Assembly (NCBI GenBank): GCA_902554765.1
Contig: CACDPY010000007.1
Coordinates: 1-38,322 of the forward strand
From: an uncultured Pelagibacteraceae bacterium
GTDB lineage: Bacteria; Pseudomonadota; Alphaproteobacteria; Pelagibacterales; Pelagibacteraceae
Direction: 5' to 3'
Length of the DNA: 38,322 nt
In this document: positions 14,893-22,886 of the stretch, in pieces
How positions within the stretch are numbered: position 1 is the first letter of the stretch
Layout of the letters: every line of letters begins with the position of its first letter
Position numbers and translations under genes: made by a program
Notes under the pieces: generated by a model
The model's database searches: none
The model's input: the letters and a program-made list of their open reading frames with translations, nothing else
What the model was told of the DNA's origin: nothing

Positions 14893-16028
14893 GAAGAGGC
14901 AATTTTCTTCTTGGGGTCATAAAATGGTTTCTCTACAATAGTACAATTAATATCAGCATCATTCGTTTTTACTTTGAATATGTTACCAATTTTTGATTGA
15001 TTAATTTCTATCATTGCAAGAGCAATATTTTTTTTTAATCTTGGTGAATAAACTGCAGATGTCACTTTGCCAATTTTATCATCATTATTATAGACTGGCC
15101 AAAAAGTAGTATTAGGCCCTTTTAATGGGGCACAATTTAACTCCAAACCAACTTGTTTTCTTTTAATACCTTCTTGTTTAATTTTTTTTAATGCATTTTT
15201 ACCAATGAAATTAATCTCACTATCTAGATTTATTAATCTATCAAGACCTAATTCAAATGGATTTGTGTTAATATCAGCATCAGCATGATATGAAAGCATT
15301 CCACCCTCAATTCTTCTTATTGATGATGTGTGACCAGGTTGAAGGCCATATTCTTTTCCTGCTTCCATTATTTTTTCATAGAGACTATTTCCTTTAGAAC
15401 CATCTCTTAAATAAACTTCATATCCAAGTTCACTTGACCAACCCGTTCTAGAAATAACAAGAGGAATACCGTCTAATACACATTCTTTTAACCAATAATA
15501 CTTTAATTCTTTAATATCCTCACCAAACAATTTAGTCATTATTTCTCCTGATGTTGGACCTTGTAACTGTAGTGGAGAAACATCAGGTTCTGTGATCTTT
15601 ACTTTTAACCCAGAATTTATGGCAACACCCTGAGCCCATAGTAAAATATCGCTATCAGCCAAAGATAACCAAAAATGATTTTCTGCTAATCTTAAAAGTA
15701 CTGGATCATTTAAAATACCTCCATCATTATTTACAATTAATATGTATTTACATTGTCCCACAGCCAATTTTGAAAGATCTCTAGGTGTTAATAATTGTAT
15801 GAATTTATATGCATCTGGACCAGTGATTTCCACTTGTCGTTCAACTGCCACATCACATAGAATTGATTTTTCAATTAAATTCCAAAAGTTTTTTTCAGGA
15901 CTTCCAAAATCTCTTGGAATATACATGTGATTGTATACCGAGAATCCTGTGGCCCCCCATTTAACAGTTGAGTCAAAGAAAGGTGACTTTCTTATTTGAG
16001 TTCCAAATCCAAAATTTTTATTTACCAT
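14889..16028 (-). CDS. GcvT-family protein, DmdA-like (DMSP demethylase paralogue?)
   Basis: Cytoplasmic protein of 379 residues in the folate-binding aminomethyltransferase family (GcvT_N, then GcvT_C from about 285). The N-terminal GFSVYNHMYIPRDF, then CDVAVERQVEITGPDA and LTPRDLSK, resemble DMSP demethylase more than glycine-cleavage T protein. The active-site region reads NNDGGILNDP (100-109), where T proteins have a DD pair; DmdA-like proteins share the ND. Such enzymes move a methyl group to tetrahydrofolate. SAR11 genomes carry several paralogues, so true DMSP activity is uncertain. It lies 104 bases downstream of aceA on the same strand, separated by a hairpin. Confidence 0.72.
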   Translation of the reverse strand: MVNKNFGFGTQIRKSPFFDSTVKWGATGFSVYNHMYIPRDFGSPEKNFWNLIEKSILCDVAVERQVEITGPDAYKFIQLLTPRDLSKLAVGQCKYILIVNNDGGILNDPVLLRLAENHFWLSLADSDILLWAQGVAINSGLKVKITEPDVSPLQLQGPTSGEIMTKLFGEDIKELKYYWLKECVLDGIPLVISRTGWSSELGYEVYLRDGSKGNSLYEKIMEAGKEYGLQPGHTSSIRRIEGGMLSYHADADINTNPFELGLDRLINLDSEINFIGKNALKKIKQEGIKRKQVGLELNCAPLKGPNTTFWPVYNNDDKIGKVTSAVYSPRLKKNIALAMIEINQSKIGNIFKVKTNDADINCTIVEKPFYDPKKKIASS

Positions 16029-16076
16029 TTCAGCTCTTAATATTATAAAAAATCAATACAAACAAATTAAAATTAA

Positions 16077-16102
16077 TAACTGACCCATTTCTGGGCCAGT
16101 TA
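16077..16102 (-). terminator. hairpin between aceA and the DmdA-like gene
   Basis: TAACTGACCCA (16077-16087) pairs with TGGGCCAGTTA (16092-16102) with one mismatch and a four-base loop. On the minus strand it follows the aceA stop by about 30 bases and is trailed by an A/T-rich stretch (TTAATTTTAATTTG). It is probably a partial or full terminator for aceA. Confidence 0.6.
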
Positions 16103-16132
16103 AACTACTAATATACAAGAAGAATTGTTTTA

Positions 16133-17407
16133 TTAGAATTGTTCAGACTCAGTAGAGCCTTCCATTGCTGTTGTTGAGCTTTTTCCACTACTTATAGTAT
16201 TGGAAACAGCATCAAAATAAGAAGTACCAACTTCTCTTTGATGTTTAACACTAGTGTAACCATCTTTTTCTCTAGCAAATTCTTGTTCTTGAATTTTCGA
16301 GTAAGCAGACATACCTTCTTTTTTATATTTTTCTGCTAATTCAAAAATTGCAATATTTTGAGTATGAAATCCTGCAAGAGTAATGAATTGAAATTTGTAA
16401 CCCATAGCACTAATTTCTTTTTGGAAAGAAGCTATTTCAGAGTCAGACAAATGTTTTTTCCAATTAAAAGAAGGAGAACAGTTATAAGCTAAGAGTTTAC
16501 CAGGAAATTTTTCATGTATCGCATCAGCAAATTTTTTAGCTTCTTCTAGATTAGGAGTTGCTGTTTCACACCAAATTAAATCTGAATATGGTGCATAAGC
16601 AAGACCTCTAGAAATTGCTTGTTCAATTCCAGCCTTAACATAATAAAACCCTTCAGGTGATCTTTCACCAGTCATAAAAGGTTTGTCATTATCATCATGA
16701 TCATTAGTAATTAGTTTTGCTGCATTGGCATCTGTTCTTGCTAATATAATTAATGGTACATCGGCAATATCTGCTGCTAATCTTGCTGCTTTTAAATTTT
16801 TAATCATTGTCCCTGTTGGTACAAGGACTTTACCACCCATATGACCACATTTTTTTTCACTTGCTAATTGATCTTCAAAGTGAACTCCAGCAGCACCTGC
16901 TTTAATAAATTTTTTTGCTAATTCAAATACATTTAAAGGTCCACCAAAACCTGCTTCCCCATCTGCAATGATTGGAAGCATATAATCAACTCTTTTTTCT
17001 TTTTTCATATCTCCATCTTTAAGTTCCATATGTTGAATTTGATCAGCTCTGATTAAAGCATTATTCATCGACTCAACTAGTTTCGGTGCACTATCGTAAG
17101 GATATAAAGATTGATCAGGATACATTTCTCCTGCACTGTTGGCATCAGCAGCAACCTGCCAACCACTTAAATAAATTGCTTTAAGCCCAGCTTTTGCATG
17201 TTGGACTGCATGATTTCCAGATAATGAACCCAAAGTATTTACATAATTTTCAGTATTAAGTAGTTTCCACAATTTCATTGACTGATGTTTGCACATTGAA
17301 TATTCAATTTTAATTGAGCCTCTAAGCCTTTCCACATCCTCTGGAGTGTAGTCTCTTTTTATGCCTGCAAATCTTTTTAAATCGTATGAGATGTTTTCTG
17401 CGCTCAT
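16133..17407 (-). CDS. aceA: isocitrate lyase
   Basis: Glyoxylate-shunt enzyme of 424 residues that splits isocitrate to glyoxylate and succinate. The catalytic loop [11 protein letters not shown] (185-195), the metal-site region [10 protein letters not shown] (147-156), the N-terminal [10 protein letters not shown] and the later [23 protein letters not shown] segment are all intact. Length matches bacterial isocitrate lyases. It starts 64 bases after a 53-residue ORF on the same strand. Upstream of that lie several TTTACAAA boxes and a divergent RamB/ScfR-type regulator, which points to control by acetate, propionate or fatty-acid-derived signals. A DmdA-like gene follows. Confidence 0.96.
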   Translation of the reverse strand: MSAENISYDLKRFAGIKRDYTPEDVERLRGSIKIEYSMCKHQSMKLWKLLNTENYVNTLGSLSGNHAVQHAKAGLKAIYLSGWQVAADANSAGEMYPDQSLYPYDSAPKLVESMNNALIRADQIQHMELKDGDMKKEKRVDYMLPIIADGEAGFGGPLNVFELAKKFIKAGAAGVHFEDQLASEKKCGHMGGKVLVPTGTMIKNLKAARLAADIADVPLIILARTDANAAKLITNDHDDNDKPFMTGERSPEGFYYVKAGIEQAISRGLAYAPYSDLIWCETATPNLEEAKKFADAIHEKFPGKLLAYNCSPSFNWKKHLSDSEIASFQKEISAMGYKFQFITLAGFHTQNIAIFELAEKYKKEGMSAYSKIQEQEFAREKDGYTSVKHQREVGTSYFDAVSNTISSGKSSTTAMEGSTESEQF

Positions 17408-17471
17408 TATTATTATCCTGTGCTGTTAAAATGTTTTTAGTAAGAAATGAATTTAAGTTGAACGAATAAGA

Positions 17472-17633
17472 TTAGTTTGAGTCGTTAAGGGTCTCAACTA
17501 GATCTTTCATTCCACTTGAACCCCAATCACAATGATCATCTCTCATGTAGATTCCTCTGCTATTATGTCTAGCTAAATCCTCATGTTTTATGATTTGAGC
17601 CTCATTTTCACTGTTTTTTAATTTTTCGTCCAT
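17472..17633 (-). CDS. 53-residue ORF upstream of aceA, unknown
   Basis: An unbroken ATG-to-TAA frame on the minus strand encodes 53 residues, starting MDEKLKNSENEAQIIKHEDL and ending LVETLNDSN. It is charged and soluble, with a distinctive centre (RGIYMRDDHCDWGSSGM) containing Asp, His, Cys and Trp residues that could bind a metal. It lies between the TTTACAAA operator boxes and aceA, on the aceA strand, 64 bases from the aceA start. It is probably the first gene of that transcript. I do not recognise a family. The residue composition looks like real protein rather than AT-rich noise, but coding status is unproven. Confidence 0.55.
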   Translation of the reverse strand: MDEKLKNSENEAQIIKHEDLARHNSRGIYMRDDHCDWGSSGMKDLVETLNDSN

Positions 17634-17646
17634 GTAAATTTTATAA

Positions 17647-17736
17647 TTTACAGGATTTACAAAATCTAGAAAAAAGTTTAAAAAGCTTGTAAATTAAAGA
17701 AAAAAGTTGTAAAAATAAATTTACAAAATTTACAAA
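17647..17736. promoter_or_regulatory. array of TTTACAAA boxes, probable RamB/ScfR-type operator
   Basis: Six copies of a TTTACAAA-like box occur in 90 bases between the divergent aceA unit and the regulator gene. Plus-strand copies begin at 17647 (TTTACAGG), 17656, 17720 and 17729. Minus-strand copies lie at 17686-17693 and 17706-17713. The copies at 17707-17713 and 17720-17726 form an inverted repeat. RamB-family regulators bind sites built on TTTGCAAA, so these are good candidates for autoregulation and aceA control. Confidence 0.55.
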
Positions 17737-17744
17737 TAGAAAAT

Positions 17745-19175
17745 ATGAGTCAATTAGATTTAAAAATTGGTCCTAAAATCAAGGCTTTTCGGAGACAATT
17801 AGGTCTTCAAGCGAATAAACTTGCAGAAGAATTAGATATTTCACCCAGTTATTTGAACCTAATTGAAGGCGGAAAAAGAAAAATAGATGGTGATTTATTG
17901 CTTAAAATTTGTGAAAAACTGAATATTGAGCTTTCTCAATTAACCTCAAAAACTGACATTAACTTAGAAAATACTTTATCAGAAATTTTAGATGATAAAT
18001 TATTTGAAGATCTAGATATTTTAGGTCCCGAAGTAAAAGATCTCGTTGGTACAAATCCAAAAATTGGTAAAGCGATTGTTAGATTAGGAGATATCTTAAA
18101 AAAGAAAGATCATGAAATGATTAATAAAATTGAGACAATCTCTGGTAAAATTGTTGATAATAGAAAAAATTCATTTCCAGGAGAAGTCATTTCAGATTTT
18201 TTACAAGAAAATAAAAACTATTTTCCAAAATTAGAAGATTTTGCAAATAAAGTTTTTGAAAAAGTTCAAAAGAATAATCGAACTAGATATATCGCTCTTT
18301 GTGATTATCTAAATTCAGAATATGGAATAACGGTTAAGGACGTAATTCCGGATGAAGACAAACCTTTTTCAAAAATATTTCGTAAGAATAAAAAAGAACT
18401 TTTATTAAGTGATTATAGTTCATTAGAAACAAAAAAACTTCATGCAGCTGCTCAAATAGCTCAAGAAGGTGCAAATAAAGAAATAGAGGAATATTTATCT
18501 AAATTTTCTTTTCCTTCAGAAGAGTCAAAAAAATTGACTAAAGTGGCTTTATTAAATTACTGTGGAGCAGCAATTCTTATGCCATATAAACTTTTTCATA
18601 CAGAATGTAAAAAACTTAAATATGATTTAGAATTATTACAAAATACCTTTGCGACTTCGTTTGAACAAGTTGCTCATAGGGTAACTTGTTTACAGGACCC
18701 AAAACTTCCAGGTATTCCGTTTCATTTTCTAAGAGTTGATATGGCTGGAAATATTTCAAAAAGATTTTCATTATCTGGAATTGAAATCCCAAGATACGGT
18801 GGTGCATGTCCAAGATGGAATGTTTACTCAGCTTTGACAAGGCCAGGAGTTATACAAGCAGCAGTGAGTAAAATGACCAATGGTGAAAAATATGTTTGTA
18901 TTGCAAGAACAGTTGAAAAAGGCATTGGTAGATTTGGTCAATCGAAAAGTATTTTATCCATTGGATTAGGTTGTGAGGCAAAATATGCTAAAGATTTTGT
19001 CTACACAGAAAATATAAATATTAACGATAAATCTACAGAAATACCAATTGGTGTTTCATGCAGAACCTGTGACAGATTAGATTGTTCTCAAAGAGCCTTC
19101 CCACCATTACATAAAAAATTTGATGTTGATATCAATTCAAGGGGAGTTTCGGTTTATGTTGGTGATAAGAATTAA
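17745..19175 (+). CDS. XRE-family regulator of the RamB/ScfR short-chain fatty acid type
   Basis: Protein of 476 residues with three parts: an N-terminal helix-turn-helix (about 8-62, with ANKLAEELDISPSYLNLIEG), a central ImmA/IrrE-like region (about 225-300, KLHAAAQIAQEGANKEIEEY) and a C-terminal DUF2083 domain. The C-terminal domain has conserved cysteines, including CRTCDRLDCSQRAFPP. This is the architecture of RamB and related regulators of acetate and propionate metabolism. The central domain shows no complete HExxH zinc site. It is divergent from isocitrate lyase, a classic RamB target, with a box array between them. Acyl-CoA or organic-acid sensing is a family-based inference. Confidence 0.85.
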   Translation: MSQLDLKIGPKIKAFRRQLGLQANKLAEELDISPSYLNLIEGGKRKIDGDLLLKICEKLNIELSQLTSKTDINLENTLSEILDDKLFEDLDILGPEVKDLVGTNPKIGKAIVRLGDILKKKDHEMINKIETISGKIVDNRKNSFPGEVISDFLQENKNYFPKLEDFANKVFEKVQKNNRTRYIALCDYLNSEYGITVKDVIPDEDKPFSKIFRKNKKELLLSDYSSLETKKLHAAAQIAQEGANKEIEEYLSKFSFPSEESKKLTKVALLNYCGAAILMPYKLFHTECKKLKYDLELLQNTFATSFEQVAHRVTCLQDPKLPGIPFHFLRVDMAGNISKRFSLSGIEIPRYGGACPRWNVYSALTRPGVIQAAVSKMTNGEKYVCIARTVEKGIGRFGQSKSILSIGLGCEAKYAKDFVYTENININDKSTEIPIGVSCRTCDRLDCSQRAFPPLHKKFDVDINSRGVSVYVGDKN

Positions 19176-19186
19176 ATATTATATTT

Positions 19187-19351
19187 ATGATTAAATTTAT
19201 ATTACCAGCAATCATTGTCTTTTTAATTATTCTATTTTGGGAAAAAATAAGTGATTTTTTTTATCAAAAATTTGATATCAAAATTAATTATATCATTCTT
19301 GCAATTATCATATTAATTTTGGGAATAATTTTTGGACTTCTTTATTATTAA
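19187..19351 (+). CDS. two-helix membrane microprotein, unknown
   Basis: An ORF of 54 residues starting MIKFILPAIIVFLIILFWEK and ending GIIFGLLYY. Two hydrophobic helices (about 2-18 and 35-54) are joined by a charged loop (EKISDFFYQKFDIK). It starts 11 bases after the regulator stop and ends 5 bases before the GNAT gene, so it is probably cotranscribed. No family recognised. AT-rich sequence easily gives hydrophobic ORFs, so confidence is moderate. Confidence 0.45.
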   Translation: MIKFILPAIIVFLIILFWEKISDFFYQKFDIKINYIILAIIILILGIIFGLLYY

Positions 19352-19356
19352 TTAGT

Positions 19357-19626
19357 ATGAAAAATTTAAGATTACACGATTACGAGCTGGATGAAGTTGA
19401 AGGTGTTTTTACTCTTAAAAACAAAAACACAACAATTGGTTTTGTTAGATTTGATAAGATAGGCGAGATTGAATATATTTTTGTTAATCCTATTTTTAGA
19501 AAAAAAGGATTTGCTAAAAAATTGTTACAATTAGTTAAGAAAAAAACAGGAAAAAAATTAGTTTTTCAAAAACCTATAAGCCCACTTGGAGAAAAATTAC
19601 TTAAATCGGTTGAAAAATGGACATAA
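19357..19626 (+). CDS. short GNAT-family N-acetyltransferase
   Basis: Protein of 89 residues. The central strand-turn-helix EIEYIFVNPIFRKKGFAKKLLQLV contains the acetyl-CoA binding motif (R-K-K-G-F-A in place of the usual R/Q-x-x-G-x-A). It corresponds to the compact YjdJ-like branch of GNAT proteins, which lacks the outer strands. Substrate unknown. It starts 5 bases after a membrane microprotein and 67 bases before another GNAT-like gene. Confidence 0.7.
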   Translation: MKNLRLHDYELDEVEGVFTLKNKNTTIGFVRFDKIGEIEYIFVNPIFRKKGFAKKLLQLVKKKTGKKLVFQKPISPLGEKLLKSVEKWT

Positions 19627-19693
19627 GAGATTTGTATAATAATCATACAGATGTTTGTTTTATTCTATGTATTTATTGATAAGTTAAATTTTT

Positions 19694-20269
19694 ATGATCC
19701 AAGTATTAAAAAAATTTAAACCCCGAATAAAAGCGCGTATTAGAAAAAATAAGCAAATTATTAACAAAAATATTGATAATTTTTTTGATTGGATTAAGGG
19801 GGCCGAGCTAGTTGAACTCAAAGAATGCAATACAAATGAAGACCCAGTTAGACCAGAACTAGATAATGTTTTTAGAAGAAGTTATGGAAGAAAAATTTAT
19901 GGTGTGAAATATAAAGGTGAAATTTATGCTGTTATGTGTTTTGCTTACACAAATAAGATACCACGAAGTGTAGAAGAACTAGATAAGTTAAGTCATGATG
20001 CTTTTTTACAAAGTGCACAAAGAGATCAAAATGTTGGACAAATTGCTATTGCATATACAGTATGGTCAAAAAAAAAGGGTGGAGGAAAATTAATTGTTAA
20101 AGAAGTTTTTAAAAAAATAAAAAAATCTAATCATTTAAATAGACTTGTTACATTATCACCCTTAACTGAAATGGCTTTCAAATTTCATAGTAAAAATGGA
20201 GCAAAACTTGTTCAAGTAAATGAAACTACCCAAAATTTTGAATACGAAGTAGAAAAAAAAAGAAATTAA
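19694..20269 (+). CDS. GNAT-like hypothetical protein
   Basis: Protein of 191 residues, strongly basic at the N-terminus (KKFKPRIKARIRKNKQ). The middle and C-terminal parts (GQIAIAYTVWSKKKGGGKLI, then NHLNRLVTLSPLTEMAFKFHSKNGAKLVQ) have the shape of a GNAT fold: a beta-strand, a glycine-rich acyl-CoA turn and a final strand pair with FHxxNGA. It is too divergent to name a substrate. The 3' end overlaps by 4 bases the convergent 847-residue fusion gene. Confidence 0.5.
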   Translation: MIQVLKKFKPRIKARIRKNKQIINKNIDNFFDWIKGAELVELKECNTNEDPVRPELDNVFRRSYGRKIYGVKYKGEIYAVMCFAYTNKIPRSVEELDKLSHDAFLQSAQRDQNVGQIAIAYTVWSKKKGGGKLIVKEVFKKIKKSNHLNRLVTLSPLTEMAFKFHSKNGAKLVQVNETTQNFEYEVEKKRN

Positions 20270-22809
20270 TTTTCTAAATCTTTAATATTTATAAATTTTT
20301 GAGCTATAGAAGAATTGTTTTTTTTAATGTCTTCAAAAAAGTTCCAAGCTAAAACAATAATACAAGATGGTTTTTTTGTTATTTTATCTTTTGAAATTAT
20401 AGGAATTTTAACCCCAGGTACAAATTTATTATTTTTTAATTTATTATCTTCGACAATATATTCAATTTGATTTGTAATTCCAAAAAAATTTAATGCTGTA
20501 GTTGCTTTAGCTGGTGCACCATAACCAACCAATAATTTTTCTTTTTGTTTAATTTTATTTATATTTTTCAAAACATTTTCTCTTATTTTATAAACCTTTT
20601 CACCAAATAATTTATAAGTTTTGTAATTTTTGATTCCAAATTTTTCTTCCTCTTTTAATATTTTGTTTACACTTTGATCAATTTTGGTTTTTTTATTCTT
20701 TGAAATATAAATTCTTAATGAACCACCATGTGTGTCTATTTTCTCTGCTTTAAAGATTTTTATTTTATATTTTTTAAAAAAGTTAATTAATGAGGTAAGC
20801 GACCAATAATTGTAGTGTTCATGATAAATATTATCAAAAGTTAAATCTTTTAAAGTATTCATTAAATACTGAACTTCTATAACAATAGTTCCTGTTTTAT
20901 TTAAAAGTTTTATCATACAGGTTGCCATCTCATCTAAATTATCAGAATGTGCGAAGACGTTTGATGCAAGAATTAAATCTGCATTTTTTTTTATTTTTTT
21001 AATATTTTTTTCTGTTAAAAAAGCGTTTAAAGTTTTAATCTTATTCTTATTTGCTAATTTTGCTAAATTTTTAGCAGGCTCTATACCTAGAACTTTTTTG
21101 AAATTTAGGTCAATAAAAGGTTTTAAAGCAACGCCATCATTACTTCCAATATCTATAATGTAAGATTTTTTAGGCTTTAACTTAAAATCTTTTATATATT
21201 TTTTTGAGGCCTCAATAAAATGATTTCTAAATATTTTTGAAGTTGAGGAAGTGTAAAGATAATTTGAAAACATTTTTTTTGGATCTACAGCAACAGAAAG
21301 TTGACAATTATGACACTTGTCACAATAATTCATTTCTAAAGGATAGAGTTCAGTTTTTTCTGACCTTTTTTTCAACAAATTATTTGCTAAAGGTTGATAT
21401 CCCAGAGAAAGAACTCTTTTTAGCTTTGTATTACCACAAGATCTACAATCAAATTTATAGCAACTCAAAAGTAAATCTCTTTCATCTTCATCAACAAAAT
21501 TATGTTTAATTGTATGTGTTACACCATAGTTTTCATGTTCTCTTTCACCTCTCACAAGATTTAAAAAAGTTGTATCTTTTGTAAAAACCATCGTATGAGC
21601 TACGTTAGGTTTTATTATTGAAATCTGTCCTTCATTAACTACTTGCGTTATTTTTGGTGAATTTGGATTTAGTATATCCTGAAAAATTTCAATTATCTGA
21701 CCCTTTGTAAATAAACACTTCTGTTCTTGTTGGGGATGGTAATGATTTGCTCTTATAGTTCCTTTTTTTGAGTCAATTAACCCAATCATGTTTATTGGCT
21801 CGGTAAGTTCATGATTGCTAATCTTTCCTCTTTCATCAACAAACTCGTCAGCCCCATCTCTAACATGTTCTAAATCTTTAATTAAATCCTGTTTAGACCA
21901 TTTTAGTATCATTTCTTTAATACTTTCGTCTAATCCATACAAAAATTTAAAACCTGTCTTTAAAATTTTTTCATTTGATAATGAAAAACCTAAATTTGGC
22001 ACTTCATCATTTGTTTCTTTAAGTTCTATCTTTGGGTTATATTTTTTACAAATTTCAGCAACATCTTTTACAGTGACAGTATCTTTGGTTAAGTTGAATA
22101 TTTCTGAGGATATATCTTCTCTTTCTTCCATAAATTTAAAACATCTTGCTACATCAATTAATGGAACCAAGCTTTTGATTTGCCTTCCTCCAGCGTAAAG
22201 TTTTAGTAATCCATCTTGTGAGGAAATCTTAGAAAAAAGGTTTGTCATTATATCTAATCTTGTTGTATCTGTTGAGTATCCATAAACTGACCCCAGTCTT
22301 AATATTATAAAGTTCTTTCCAGACTCTTTTAATTGTTTTTCGTTAAATGCTTTTGATTTTCCGTAGGCTAAAACTGGCAAAGTTTCTTCATCTTCTAAGA
22401 TATTCTTTTTTACATCTTGCATACCTTCATAAACAACATGGGTTGAAGGTAAAATAATTTTACAATCATCTTTTATTGAGTCAATTATATTTTGAGTACC
22501 TTCAAAAGCAACTTCTTCAATCTTCTTTTCATGTTCAGCATTAGCCTCACTTTTTACTCTTGGAACTGCAGTAATGCCTGCTAGGTGATGAACTATATCA
22601 GCATCTTTGCAATATTCATTTATTAGCTCTTTATCTAAAATATCCCCATGTACAAAATTCATATTCCAATTTCTAATTTGATTAACTCTTTCTGAAATAA
22701 ATCTATTATCTATGACTGTGATTTTATCATTCCAGCTAAAACCTGAATATATTTTGCAAAGTTCAGTTCCTATATAACCAAGACCACCAGTAATAACTAT
22801 TTTTTTCAT
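20266..22809 (-). CDS. three-domain fusion: NDP-sugar epimerase, WxcM-like cupin and sugar C-methyltransferase
   Basis: Cytoplasmic protein of 847 residues. Domain 1 (about 1-305) is an extended SDR sugar epimerase/dehydratase with TGGLGYIGTEL (7-17) and a YGKSK catalytic pair. Domain 2 (about 310-435) is a cupin with ANHYHPQQEQKCLFTKG, like sugar isomerases of the WxcM/FdtA type. Domain 3 (about 445-847) is an NDP-hexose C-methyltransferase with zinc cysteines (CRSCG, CDKCHNC), SAM motif IIDIGSNDG and the C-terminal GYGAPAKATTALNFFG. These activities normally sit in separate proteins of branched-sugar pathways. It probably makes an unusual surface sugar, with glycosyltransferases and rfbB nearby. 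Confidence 0.85.
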   Translation of the reverse strand: MKKIVITGGLGYIGTELCKIYSGFSWNDKITVIDNRFISERVNQIRNWNMNFVHGDILDKELINEYCKDADIVHHLAGITAVPRVKSEANAEHEKKIEEVAFEGTQNIIDSIKDDCKIILPSTHVVYEGMQDVKKNILEDEETLPVLAYGKSKAFNEKQLKESGKNFIILRLGSVYGYSTDTTRLDIMTNLFSKISSQDGLLKLYAGGRQIKSLVPLIDVARCFKFMEEREDISSEIFNLTKDTVTVKDVAEICKKYNPKIELKETNDEVPNLGFSLSNEKILKTGFKFLYGLDESIKEMILKWSKQDLIKDLEHVRDGADEFVDERGKISNHELTEPINMIGLIDSKKGTIRANHYHPQQEQKCLFTKGQIIEIFQDILNPNSPKITQVVNEGQISIIKPNVAHTMVFTKDTTFLNLVRGEREHENYGVTHTIKHNFVDEDERDLLLSCYKFDCRSCGNTKLKRVLSLGYQPLANNLLKKRSEKTELYPLEMNYCDKCHNCQLSVAVDPKKMFSNYLYTSSTSKIFRNHFIEASKKYIKDFKLKPKKSYIIDIGSNDGVALKPFIDLNFKKVLGIEPAKNLAKLANKNKIKTLNAFLTEKNIKKIKKNADLILASNVFAHSDNLDEMATCMIKLLNKTGTIVIEVQYLMNTLKDLTFDNIYHEHYNYWSLTSLINFFKKYKIKIFKAEKIDTHGGSLRIYISKNKKTKIDQSVNKILKEEEKFGIKNYKTYKLFGEKVYKIRENVLKNINKIKQKEKLLVGYGAPAKATTALNFFGITNQIEYIVEDNKLKNNKFVPGVKIPIISKDKITKKPSCIIVLAWNFFEDIKKNNSSIAQKFINIKDLEN

Positions 22810-22886
22810 GTTACCTAAATCAATTTCCTAAACAATAATATCTTTCAAGTAAAGCATTATTTATTCTGACAATCTTAACTTTATAT

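Noticed and set aside
19627..19693. Short inverted repeat (GTAT...ATAC) between the two GNAT-like genes
   Set aside because: The stem is only about five A/T-rich pairs; this is expected by chance in such DNA.
21815..22198. 127-codon plus-strand frame within the epimerase fusion
   Set aside because: It is antisense to a domain with intact motifs, and its serine-rich, low-complexity product matches no family.
22810..22886. Possible gene or regulatory site in the gap before the 847-residue fusion
   Set aside because: The 77 bases show no ORF, hairpin or clear promoter beyond A/T richness.
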